Shown here: piece by piece, positions 8,572 through 18,002 of the stretch
Position numbering within the stretch: the stretch's first letter is position 1
How the letters are laid out: each line of letters begins with the position of its first letter
NCBI GenBank assembly: GCA_965216225.1
Contig: CBDCFF010000021.1
Coordinates: forward strand, 1-64,000
DNA: 64,000 nt
Direction of reading: 5' to 3'
Origin: 3107 sp965216225
Lineage (GTDB): Bacteria; Pseudomonadota; Alphaproteobacteria; Rhodobacterales; Rhodobacteraceae
Notes under the pieces: model-generated
Told to the model about the DNA's origin: nothing
The model's database searches: none
Seen by the model: only the letters and a program-made list of their open reading frames with translations
Translations under genes and position numbers: made by a program

Positions 8572-9615
8572 ATGCACACGCTTGGTCTTTTTGATTTTTC
8601 CGAACATCCTGACCGTCTGTCGAAGAGCGGCGATCCACTGGAAGCCCTGGAGCGTCAGGTGGACTCTGAACTCTTTCGTCGTGTCCCTGTGCGTGCGCCT
8701 GATTACGGGGAATGCCCCAGAGGCGGTCGCCCGCCCCATGACGCTGTCATGATGTTCAGGGTTCCGGTTCCGGCCTCGCTGCACAGCCTCGGTGATGAGC
8801 GGATGGCGTTTCCGGTCCGGGATCGGCTGAGCTGGCTGCGGTTTTCGGGCTTTCGGATTGGCGAGCCGCCACCGGATCAGAAGACGATCCGGCTGTTTCG
8901 GGAGAAACCGGCACAGGCCGGCGCGTTCAGGGGTCTGTTTGCTGCTTTCGAGGCCCACCTCCGGGATCGTGGCGACAGGCCAACCGGCGGACAGGTTGTG
9001 GCCGCCACCCTGGTCTGTGCCCTGCGGCTGCGGATGACGAAAGAACAGAAGGCGCGCGCAAAGGCCGGCGAATGCGTTGGCGACATCTGGCCGGATGATC
9101 CCGGCAAAGCGCGGCGCAGAAGGACACGCAGGCACGTTGGACGGTCAGGTATTCCAGGGCGCGCAAGACCGGGGAGGGCGAGAGGGATGCCGGGCTGGTG
9201 GACATTGCCGTCCCCTGCTTCGGTTACAGCAACCACATCGGCATCGACCGCAGGTTCGGGTTCATCCGGGGTGAGGCGACCACGGATGCCGCCCGCTTTG
9301 ACGGGCATGAATTGACCACGGTAATCGACCACGGTGCCGAGCAGGGACAATCGCTCCGCCAGGGTATCGGCGGACAGCGCGTACCGGTCGCGAAAGAACG
9401 AAGCCCGGTTGAAAGCAAACGGTTTCATCCCGCACATTCATCGCAGGAAGCCGCGTGGCAAGCCCATGCCCCGGCATATCCGCCGTGCCAATGCCACGCG
9501 CGCGGCAATCCGATCCGGCGTGGAACACGTCTTCGGATACCACAAAGGCCCGATGAACCTTTTCATGCGAACCATCGGATTGGTCCGCGCAGCTGCCGGA
9601 ATTTCCGGCCATTGA
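8572..9615 (+). pseudogene. IS5-family transposase, degenerate
   Basis: Starts at the ATG at 8572 with GGGAGGA upstream, and reads MHTLGLFDFSEH... with the PRGGRPPHD and RLSWLRFSGFRIGEP blocks of IS5-type transposases. The homologous reading moves through at least three frames (breaks near 9110, 9270 and 9340) before ending FGYHKGPMNLFMRTIGL at 9615. Non-functional. Its right end is joined directly to an IS6 fragment. Confidence 0.85.
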
Positions 9616-9906
9616 CCTTCACGACGACTTCGGCCATGTGCCAAATATCGTCGTGCCAAATATCGTCGGCGCGAGGCTGATGCCGCCGGAAACCTCTTGC
9701 CATGGCAGGGCCAAACTTCCCAACCCATCGTCGGGTTGCCTCGCAGGACACGTCAATACCGCGTTTCAGCAACATTCTTCAACCGCGCGCAGGCTCAAGT
9801 TGAAGCGGCAGTAAAGCCAAACGGCGGGGGCGATGATTTCAGGTGGAAACCGCTGGCGTTTGGAGCTGATCGAATACGTACTCTTCACTGTTGCCTGATT
9901 GCAAAT
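9616..9906 (-). pseudogene. IS6-family transposase, N-terminal fragment
   Basis: The minus strand reads RFPPEIIAPAVWLYCRFNLSLR, typical of the start of IS6/IS26-like transposases, then after a frame break LLKRGIDVSCE...RWVGKFGPA, and ends at VVVKVNGRK where the IS5 fragment begins. A 15-bp duplication (9643-9657/9658-9672) repeats DDIWH. A CACTGTTGC motif near 9887, as in IS6 termini, marks the outer end. Fragment only. Confidence 0.78.
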
Positions 9907-11500
9907 GCAGAGGACAGAAACTTGAGATGGTTCATGTGACAACACCGCCCGGAACGCCGGTCGATCCGGTCGGAGGCACGGGAATTTTCGCGGTTTCATG
10001 TTCTAAAACGCAATCGAGAACTTTTCGGGCAGCATCAAGGTCGAATGATCCCCACCTGGCTTCGTAGATTGAGGCCATGAACATGATGACCCAAAATAAC
10101 CCAAAATGCGCGGAAACGCTGACGGCTCTGTTCTTTGATGAGGACGATATGGAGGAAGATTTTTCTCCGCGCCGTTCCAGAAAATGGATGTGGAGTGTCG
10201 CGGTTCTTTCCTCTCTTTTGATTGCGGGAAGTCTGGTGGCGTATCGCCCTGACATTCCGCAGCAATGGGGGATCGACACCGGGCAATTCACGCCGGGAAA
10301 CCTGTCCAGATTGCCGGTCGTTCAAAAGATCTGGCCAGGTGAGCCCAAAGCCGGGGCCGATCCGGTCGCGCCCGCCGTTCCCGGGGCCACGCAATCCGCT
10401 GAACCGGTCCAACCCGCTCCTGCTCCGCCCCCGATCAACGAAATCACCGGATCGGGCCATGTGACGGCCACGCAATCCGCCACGATCTTTTCGCCGCTGG
10501 AGGGCCGCGCCGCATCGGTGTCGGTGGAACTTGGCGACTGGGTCGAAGCAGGACAGGAGTTGTTGCGGCTGGAAGGAGAGCTATGCCCGAAAGTTGGTGA
10601 TGGTGTGATCAGGCGGCGTTTTGAATTTGCTTGATCCCGTCTGTGAACTCAACCCCTTCAATGATCTCTGGCATGCGGTTGGCGCCGTCGAGCTTTCGCC
10701 ATTTTCCTTGCGCTGACATCATCAGCTTGAATGCCATGGCCAACCCGGTCCTGCGGCTCAGGCAGCCTTTGGTTTTGCCGGTGCGGTGGCGGACGGTGGC
10801 GAAGGTGCTCTCGATCGGGTTCGTGGTTCGGATGTGCTTCCAGTGCTCAGCAGGGAAGCCGTAGAAGGAGAGCAGCACAGCCCGGTCTTTGGTCAGTTTC
10901 CCAACCGCCTTGTCATATTTCGCGCCGTAGGTTTCCACGAAGAAATCGAAGGCGGCCCCGGCTTCGGTCTTCGTTTCCGCCTGCCAGATATCATGCAGGT
11001 GGCCCTTGGCTTTGGCCTGCACCGATTTGGGCATGGCATTGAGAACGTTTCCGGTCTTGTGAACCCAGCACCGTTGTTCCGGGGTGCTGCCGAAGACTTC
11101 GCGCAGCGCCGCCCAGAACCCCAAGGCGCCGTCGCCAATGGCCAGATCGGGGGCGTGGGACAGCCCGCGACGCTTGAGATCGAGCAGCAACTCGCGCCAA
11201 CTCTGCGTGCTTTCACGGTAGCCGTCGGTGAGCCCCAGAACCTCCTTGCGGCCCCACTCATCCGCGCCGATCAGCACCAGAACGCATTGTTTCTGCTCTT
11301 CCATACGCGGTTGGAAATAGACACCATCGGCCCAGACATAGACGAAACGCCGGGCACTGAGATCGCGGCGCTGCCAGCGTTCATACTCCGCCCCCCAGTC
11401 CGCTTTCAATCGCGAGATGGTGCTCGATGAAAGCCCTGCCGCGTTCGGCCCCAACAGCGCCCCAGGAGCCTCCTGAAAGTCGCCCGTGGAAATGCCCTTG

Positions 11501-11719
11501 TCTATTGGATTTCCCAGGCATTCGTATCCGTGCGATACGGATGCCACCCCTCGGGCCGCTGCAGCGGCCCGAGGGGTGGCGGGGGATGGATCGATGATGC
11601 CCTGGTCTTTGAGGACCGTTCTCAAGATGGATCACCCCCGCCCTTTTGATGAACCCGAACAGATAGTGGAGGAGGGAACACCCCTGCCTCGTATGACAAG
11701 AACGGGAGACGAAAAGGTC
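11501..11719 (+). ncRNA. Candidate IS110 bridge-RNA region
   Basis: IS110-family elements encode a structured bridge RNA in the non-coding end next to the recombinase gene. Here the 219-bp non-coding left end contains a perfect 38-bp palindrome at 11543-11580 (19-bp arms GCCACCCCTCGGGCCGCTG) and a smaller hairpin at 11524-11538 (GTATC/GATAC). The position fits; the assignment as bridge RNA rests on family knowledge, not on a covariance search. Confidence 0.4.
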
Positions 11720-12635
11720 ATGAATGATACCATCGGCATCGACATCTCGAAAGATCATCTCGACACCCATCGCCTGAGCGATGGCAAGGCGAAACGCTTC
11801 ACCAACGACCGGACAGGACTGAAGACGCTGAAGAACTGGATCGGCCCGCAGTGCTGCCGCGTCGTCTACGAGCCTACAGGACGCTATCATCGCGATCTGG
11901 AGGCCCGCCTTTCAAAGACGGCTCACGCCATGGTCAAGGTGAACCCCAAACGCGCCCGCCGCTTCGCCGAAGCGGTCGGCCAGTCCGCCAAAACTGACCG
12001 GATCAATGCGGAACTGCTGGCCCGCATGGGGGCGATGCTTGACCTGAAGGCTTCACCGTTGCGCGATGAACCCATGAACGATCTGCGGGAGGTGCATGTC
12101 GCCCGGAGCGCTCTCATCAAGGACCAGACTGCCTGCCGGAACCGGCTCTGCGGTGCGCGCAACACACTCGTCAAGGCGCAACTGAAAACCAGGATGCGCC
12201 AGATTGCAAAGCAACTTGCCCAACTCGATGCCGAGTTGAAGAAGCGTATCTGCGAGGATGCAAAGCTTGCCAGACAGTTCGAGATCCTGCGGTCGATCCC
12301 CTGCCGTCGCAATACTCATCGAAATGCCGGAGATCGGAACCTTGACGCCCGGGCAGGCCGCCGCGCTTGCGGGCCTGGCTCCCTTCGTGCGCACGTCCGG
12401 CAAATGGACAGCCAGAGCGAAAATCGGAGGCGGACGAGCCGGGCTTCGCCAGGCGCTCTACATGCCCGCCCTCGTCGCAGCGCGCTGCAATTCCCAACTC
12501 ACCTGCGTCTACAAGGCTTTGCGTCAAAAGGGCAAGAAAGCCAAGGTCGCCCTTGTGGCAATCATGCGCAAGCTCATCATCCTCGCAAATACCTTGATCC
12601 GCGAAAACCGCCAGTGGTCCAAAATCAAACCTTGA
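11720..12635 (+). pseudogene. IS110-family transposase, frameshifted
   Basis: Begins MNDTIGIDISKDHLD (ATG 11720, AAAAGGT upstream) with the DEDD RuvC-like domain: DIS, YEPTGRYH, and the KTDRIDAE-like motif here as KTDRINAE. Near 12300 the reading passes from RSIPC to a second frame that continues AVAILIEMPEIG...LAPFVRTSGKW, the C-terminal Transposase_20 domain with its Ser region. A deletion of about ten bases in the SIPG segment explains the break. Probably inactive. Confidence 0.85.
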
Positions 12636-13781
12636 CCAAGACAGATATCTTGAGGTAGAGCCACGGCAGCAGTTCCTCAATCGATCTGGTCTTGCGCAGC
12701 CAGGGCGGCAAGATCGACGAGGCGAAACGGATCTTTTCGTCCACATTGCCCCGGTCCCGCATCCGCGGCACCTTCACTGGTACCGGGCCGATGCCGGTCA
12801 TGACCTCGCGCTCGGGCAGATGACCATGGCGCACCAGCCGCGCACGGCCGTCGTCCGTCACCTCGCGGGCATGGGCGGCGAGGAGCGTGGCCAATTCCGC
12901 TTCCACCGCCTGTTTGAGCAGTTGGCGCGCGCCGGTTTGCAGGATGTCGGTCAGCGGGTCAGACGAAAATCCCGATGGACCGGGCAACGGCGTGATGGTA
13001 GACTTCGTCATGTGGCATATCCTTTTCTCTGCTGAGAATTGCGCCGCGTGAACAACGCCATGATATGCCGCCAATCAGCGCCATAACCAACTTTCGGCTA
13101 TAACTCCTGGAAGGAAGTCGGGAACGGTTCGCGCTGGAAAGCGCGCGGTTTGCCCGCGCCAACGCCGATCTGTCTCTGGCTGCCGGCGCGATCAACCTCG
13201 AACAGGCCCAGGGCGAATTCACCCGGAAAACGAAACTGGCAGAGCGCGGCGCGATTGCCGAAACCCGGCTTTCGGATGCCGGGGTCGCGCTGATGCGCGC
13301 GCGCAACAGCTTCGCCAGGGCGCAACTGGCCGTCGAACAGGCCGAGCTGTCCACGCGCATCGCCGAACATGAGGTGGATCGACTTGTCATCCGTGCGCCA
13401 TTCGCGGGACGGATCACCAGGCTGAACGTGTTGCCCGGCGACATGGTTGCCGGACAGGGCAGCCCGCAGCTTGACGAGATGTCGCTGATGATCATCGTCA
13501 ACACCCGCGCGCTGACCATCGACGCCGAAATCAGCGAAAGCAATATCGCCGCGATCCGCGACGGGGTGACAGGCAAAGCGGTTCTGGACGCATTCCCGGA
13601 CCAGCCGTTCGGCATTGTTCTGGACAGCATCGCGCCCGTCGCCTCGGCCCGGAAAGGCACCATCAATCTGCGCTTCCAGCCGGTAAACCCGCCCGCCGGG
13701 ACGCGCCCGAACATGGCGGCCCGTATACGGATTGTCCCCGCCGAACAACAGGAAACCGTCGCGAAAAGGAGCAACTGAACC

Positions 13782-14480
13782 ATGCCCGGCAAGCCATACA
13801 TCGTTCTGAAGAATATCCGGAAGGGCTACAGGATTGGCGGCGAAACGCTCTCGATCTTCAACACCCTCAACCTCAACATTCACGAAGGCGATTTTGTCGC
13901 CATCATGGGGCTGTCCGGGTCCGGCAAATCGACCTTGCTGAACATGCTGGCGGGAATCGACAGTTGCGACGATGGCGAGCTGCATGTGGGCAACCAGCGG
14001 CTGGACCATATGGGCGAGGCCAATCGCACCGCGTGGCGTGCCCGCAACATGGGGATCGTGTTCCAGTTCTACAATCTGCTGCCGATGTTGACGGCAGAGG
14101 AGAATATCGAGCTTCCGCTGTTGCTCAAGCCGATTGCCGGAAAGGAACGGGCGGCGCGGGTGAACAAGGTTCTGTCGCTGGTCGGATTGGAGGGGCGCAA
14201 CAAACAGTTGCCATCCAGGATGTCGGGCGGACAACAGCAGCGGGTCGGGATCGCGCGGGCGCTGGTCAGCAATCCCAGGCTGCTGCTGTGCGACGAACCG
14301 ACGGGCGATCTGGATCGCGAGTCGGCGGATGACATTCTGAAAATCCTGACTTTCCTGAATGACGAGCTTGGCAAGACCATCGTCATGGTGACGCACGACC
14401 CGCAAGCCGCTCATATGGCGCGGCGCGTGCTGCATCTGGACAAAGGTGACTTCATCGAACAGCAGAGGGCCGCAGAATGA
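13782..14480 (+). CDS. ABC exporter ATPase (LolD/MacB type)
   Basis: 232-residue ATPase of the LolD/MacB/DevA class that powers a tripartite efflux or lipoprotein-type transporter at the cytoplasmic membrane. Walker A GLSGSGKST at about residue 44, Q-loop VFQFYNLLP, signature MSGGQQQRVGIARAL at about 147, Walker B LLLCDEPTGDLD, and H-loop TH near 206. It starts 3 bases after the adaptor stop and overlaps the next permease by ATGA, so the four genes form one operon. Its own sequence is intact, but transcription now has to cross the IS256/IS110 insertion unless an IS promoter drives it. Confidence 0.93.
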   Translation: MPGKPYIVLKNIRKGYRIGGETLSIFNTLNLNIHEGDFVAIMGLSGSGKSTLLNMLAGIDSCDDGELHVGNQRLDHMGEANRTAWRARNMGIVFQFYNLLPMLTAEENIELPLLLKPIAGKERAARVNKVLSLVGLEGRNKQLPSRMSGGQQQRVGIARALVSNPRLLLCDEPTGDLDRESADDILKILTFLNDELGKTIVMVTHDPQAAHMARRVLHLDKGDFIEQQRAAE

Positions 14481-15613
14481 CCTAGACTCAATTCGCGCAC
14501 AAAAGCGTATGGCGCAAACCCTTTCGCACATTGTTGTTGATTGTCTGTGTCGCGACGAGTTTCCTGATTTATGGCCTGACGCTGAGTTTTGTGCATGGGG
14601 CGCAAGGCAGTTCGGGCTGGAGTGAGGATATTCTGGGCGTCTCGAACGCGGTTGGGCCGGGCCGGCCGATGCCGTTGGCATATGCGCAGCGGATTGCGTC
14701 GGACCCGGATGTGGCGGCGGTGGCTTATTCCACGCGAGTGCGCGGTTACACGACCACCGAACGCGATGGGATCAATCTGAGCGCATCTGTTCCCGAAGAG
14801 CTGATGGCCGCAAACGGGGTCGAGGTGGGGCTGACGCCCGAGTTGATCGCCAGTCTGAACCAATCGCGCGACAGCGTGCTGGTCGGCCGGGCGCTGGCGG
14901 ATGTTCAGGGGTTCGAGGTCGGGCAGGATCTGGCCTTTGCCACGATGACTCCGCTGGGCGCCGACAATAACCTGCGGTTAAGGGTTGCCGGTATTTTTGA
15001 GGGCAAATCCGCCAGTACAGACACGTATTTCATGATCGGGCGGTATGACTATGTCAACGCCCTGCGGACCCGCAACAAGGACACGGCGGACGTGTTCATC
15101 GTGCGCCCCGAAGCGGGGGTCAACACCGGTGAGCTGGCCTCGCGGCTGGATGCGATGTTTGCCAATTCGTCCACACCGACGCGCACCCAGTCCGAAAAGC
15201 AGTTTCTGGAAGCCTTCATGCGCCAATATGCCGATGTGGGGCTGATCGTGAACCTGATCGTCGGGGCCAGTTTCATCACTTTGCTGATGATCGTGACCAA
15301 CACCATGGTTCTGGCGGTGCGCGAGCGGTTCTTCGAGATCGGCGTGCTGAAGACGCTGGGTTTTGCGCGGCGGCGGATATTTATGCTGATCATGACCGAG
15401 ACGCTGTTCGTCTTTGTTGTCGGCGGTGCGTTGGGGCTGGGTCTGACCCAGTTGGCCACGCAGCTTGGCGGCGCAAGGCTGGGGCTGGTGCTGACGCCGG
15501 AAAGCTGGCTGCGCGCGGCGGCGGGGATCCTCGGGCTGGCTTTGCTGACCGGGCTGCCGCCAGCGGCCAAGGCCATGCGCATCCCCGTCATTGCAGCCTT
15601 CAGAACACGCTAG
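14477..15613 (+). CDS. FtsX/MacB-type ABC permease, stop at codon 3
   Basis: Permease subunit with one N-terminal membrane segment (LLLIVCVATSFLIYGLTL), a large periplasmic MacB_PCD-type domain and three C-terminal membrane segments (FtsX core, about residues 255-370). The expected start is ATG 14477, which overlaps the ATPase stop, but the third codon is TAG (14483-14485). The frame then continues TQFAHKSVWRKPFRT into the membrane segment. Translation could only begin at TTG codons 14531-14537, which would remove the cytoplasmic tail just before the membrane segment. Without readthrough this gene is probably crippled. Confidence 0.88.
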
Positions 15614-15628
15614 GAAAGGAGCATCGGG

Positions 15629-16828
15629 ATGAAACAGATACTTGTCATGATCCGCGTCAATCTGGTAAGCCTCAAGCGGCGATTGGCGATTTCCTTTTCC
15701 ATGGCGTTTTCCGTTGCCCTTGCGGTTTGCGTGCTGGTCGGGTTTCTGTCGATGGCCAGCGGTTTTGAATCGGTGCTGAAAAACTCCGGTTCGGACACGG
15801 TCGCGGTGGTTTTGGGCGGGGGCGCAAATCAGGAGCTTGGCTCGGACATTCCGGCCGATGCGATCCGCGCCCTGCAAGCCACGCGCGCAGCCATCGGTGT
15901 GGCGCGCGACCGGGCGGGCAATCCGCTGTTGTCTCGGGAACTGGTGCAGCCGGTGATTGCGGAACTGGACGGGGTGCAGCGCACCTTGTCCCTGCGCGGG
16001 ATGAGTGCGCAAGGCAGCCGGTTGCGCGACAATATCACAATCAGTGAGGGCCGCATGTTCAGCCCCGGAGCACGCGAGATTGCCGTGGGGCGACAGTTGG
16101 CGGCAGAGCTGCCGGATCTTGCGGTTGGCAATGTCGTGCGGCTCGGCGCGTTGAACTGGAAGGTCGTTGGTCACTATGAGGCCGCCGGCAGCGTATTCGA
16201 GTCCGAAATCTGGTCGGGGCTGGACGCCGTGCGCGCCACCTTTGACCGGCAGGGGCAGGTGCAGACATTGCGCCTGCGTCTGGAGGGGTCGGAGGCGCTG
16301 GCCCGGTTGCAATCGGCGCTGGAAACCCTGTCGGTCAGCACACCCCTGAACGCCATGACCGAGGCCGATCTGTTCAAGGGACAGTCCAGCCGCACGGTGG
16401 ACCTGATCCGCTATTTCGGCTGGCCCATCGCAATCCTGATGGCCTTTGGGGCCACGGCGGGCGCGATCAACACCATGATGAGTTCGGTTTCCGACCGTAC
16501 CGTTGAAATCGCCACGGTGCGCGCGCTGGGGTTCAGCCGTCTGTCCGCCTTTACCGCCACATGGATCGAAGCGGTGTTCATCGCGGCGATTGGTACGGCG
16601 ATTGGTACGGCGATCGGGCTGGCCGTGTCCTGGCTGATGTTCAACGGCTGGAAGGCAAGCACGCTGGGCGCCAACAATACGCATATGGCGTTCCAGCTGG
16701 AGGTGAGCCAAAGCGTCATGCAGACGGTCGCCATCTTTGGCCTGACCATTGGCATGATTGGCGGCCTGCTGCCTGCGCTTTCGGCCGCGCGCATTCCCCT
16801 GATCGCGGCCCTGCGTGCGCAGGGTTGA
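15629..16828 (+). CDS. FtsX/MacB-type ABC permease, second subunit
   Basis: 399-residue permease paralogous to the preceding one: N-terminal membrane segment (residues about 18-42), periplasmic domain, then three membrane segments (about 275-300, 318-345, 365-388). Start ATG 15629 has AAAGGAGC 8 bases upstream. A duplicated GTAIGTAIG in the second core helix is encoded by a 12-bp tandem repeat at 16590-16613. With the ATPase, the partner permease and the HlyD adaptor it would form a DevBCA-like exporter with two different permeases. Substrate unknown. Confidence 0.9.
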   Translation: MKQILVMIRVNLVSLKRRLAISFSMAFSVALAVCVLVGFLSMASGFESVLKNSGSDTVAVVLGGGANQELGSDIPADAIRALQATRAAIGVARDRAGNPLLSRELVQPVIAELDGVQRTLSLRGMSAQGSRLRDNITISEGRMFSPGAREIAVGRQLAAELPDLAVGNVVRLGALNWKVVGHYEAAGSVFESEIWSGLDAVRATFDRQGQVQTLRLRLEGSEALARLQSALETLSVSTPLNAMTEADLFKGQSSRTVDLIRYFGWPIAILMAFGATAGAINTMMSSVSDRTVEIATVRALGFSRLSAFTATWIEAVFIAAIGTAIGTAIGLAVSWLMFNGWKASTLGANNTHMAFQLEVSQSVMQTVAIFGLTIGMIGGLLPALSAARIPLIAALRAQG

Positions 16829-16923
16829 CAAAGACAGTGACCCGGCCCCCTGCAATCAGGCCATTGAGGTGTCAGGTGCTTGATCCCACTGTTTGATGGT
16901 TCTGCGTCGGGTATTTTATCGGG

Positions 16924-17384
16924 ATGAAAATCCCGGCCCCTCTCCCCCGCCGCAAAGGTTTCCGCTTTCCTCGCGAAATCATCGCCAGCGCGGTTCGGGC
17001 ATACCATCGGTTTGCCCCAGATACCGGGGATGTTGAATATCTGCTCGCGGAACGCGGCATTGTCGTCAGCCGGAAGACCATTCGGCTCCGGGTCAACCGC
17101 TTCGGGCGTCATTTCGCAGGCAGCATTCGCCGCGCCCGCCCGCGGCCAGACGACAATGGGAACGTGCTCGACATCCTCGTGCAATGCGCCCGACCCGAAA
17201 ACAGCAGAAAATCCCGGGCCGCTTCAAATCCCCGTGGCAGGCGCAGAGGTTTCTCGCCGCTCACGACCAGATCAACCTGATCTTTTGCTCCCGCCGACAC
17301 AAACTCTCCGCCTCATCTTTCCGCCACGCCGGATCCGACGCCTTCAAACTCCGGGCAGAATACGCCACAGAAATGACCTCCTGA
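16924..17384 (+). pseudogene. IS6-family transposase with internal deletion
   Basis: The N-terminal HTH part (RKGFRFPREIIASAV..., AERGIVVSRKTIR) runs to about 17190. The central catalytic region is missing, and the C-terminal end (GRFKSPWQAQRFLAAHDQIN) follows in another frame. The fragment carries no complete DDE triad. It separates the exporter operon from the Rieske operon. Confidence 0.82.
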
Positions 17385-17436
17385 TGATCGTTTGACCGGT
17401 CATTCGCGACCAACCTCAAACAACCTGGCAATACCG

Positions 17437-17772
17437 TTGACACCGATCCGGACGCCGGACGAAGAACAGGCGACCATGCGCGACCTGATCCGCACCCGCA
17501 AACAGGCGATGGATGCGCTGAAGGTGGCCAGGCAACAGCTTCCGGGCTTTCTGCTTCGTCATGGCCTGCGCTACCGGAACGGACGTTACCGGACCAGGCG
17601 CCACCGCCGCCGGCTGACGGAGCCGCGCCGGTTCCGCTCTCCTCACCAGCAACGCGCGTTTGAAGAATTGAAGCGTGTGATCGACCGGATCGAAGCCCGT
17701 GTCGCAACACCGGACCAGGCGATTGAAGCTGCCGTAATGGACCCCTTGGTCGATTCGCGCCGTTGCGGTTGA
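17437..17772 (+). pseudogene. IS110-family transposase, internal fragment
   Basis: Reads TPIRTPDEEQATMRDL...RKQAMDALKVARQQL...RHGLRY, the middle of an IS1111/IS110-type transposase, ending about residue DQAIEAAV. Neither the N-terminal DEDD motif nor the C-terminal domain is present. A different IS110 type from the one at 11501. Confidence 0.75.
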
Positions 17773-18002
17773 TCGGGCGCTGGACGGGCGAGGCTGGCCT
17801 GTGCGCACCCTGAGGATTCCGAAATACTCATAATAAGATCGCATGATGATCGTTTTATTGCGGTTACGTGAAAAATTCTGCGGAACACGAAGAAATCATC
17901 TGGACAGTGTACGATTCTTGCAGTTCACTACCGGCAACCAAAGCTTCAAATATCGGCAGGCGAACCGGAAAAGAGCCGCGCCCACCTGAAACGAAACCAG
18001 GG

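Larger units (their letters stand above)
11501..12648 (+). mobile_element. IS110-family element inside IS256-A
   Basis: About 1148 bp absent from the two other IS256-A copies. CTTG occurs on both sides (11497-11500 and 12649-12652), either as a short target repeat or as recombined core. No inverted repeats at the ends, as is normal for IS110. The transposase has a frameshift. Confidence 0.85.
10609..13011 (-). pseudogene. IS256-family transposase, type A, interrupted by IS110
   Basis: Same transposase as at 52698-53948. The N-terminal part runs from ATG 13011 to about 12653 and the rest from 11500 to 10609. The reading is broken inside the stretch YLKGISTGDF by the IS110. The longer ORF from 11625 to 10609 is a chimera whose first 40 or so residues come from IS110 DNA. 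This copy cannot make transposase but its ends look mobilisable in trans. Confidence 0.93.
10578..13106 (-). mobile_element. IS256-family element, type A, copy 2, carrying an IS110
   Basis: Ends GAGCTATGCCCGAAAGTTGG (left, 10578) and its inverted partner ending at 13106 match copies 1 and 3. The element is enlarged by an IS110 insertion at 11501-12648. A 9-bp target duplication (10569-10577, 13107-13115) shows simple insertion into the adaptor gene. Confidence 0.95.
10077..13778 (+). pseudogene. HlyD/MacA-type membrane fusion protein, split by IS256-A
   Basis: Periplasmic adaptor of an ABC exporter. The 5' part (10077-10577) gives a cytoplasmic tail, one membrane segment (WSVAVLSSLLIAGSLVAY), a proline-rich linker and the first lipoyl half (GHVTATQSATIFSPLEG). 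The 3' part (13107-13778) gives the coiled-coil hairpin, second lipoyl half (DRLVIRAPFAGRITRLNVLPGD) and beta-barrel. The IS256-A insertion at 10578-13106 is flanked by a perfect 9-bp duplication, CTGGAAGGA (10569-10577 and 13107-13115). Removing the IS and one repeat restores a single 387-codon frame. The downstream ATPase begins 3 bases after the stop, so the insertion also threatens expression of the rest of the operon. Confidence 0.93.

Noticed and set aside
9932..10078. 48-codon minus-strand ORF upstream of the HlyD gene
   Set aside because: No ribosome site, no family, and it abuts the promoter region of the exporter operon; too little support.
14978..16855. 625-codon open frame on the minus strand
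   Set aside because: It lies opposite two clear permease genes, its composition is rich in H, Q, G and R as in shadow frames of GC-rich genes, and it shows no domain.
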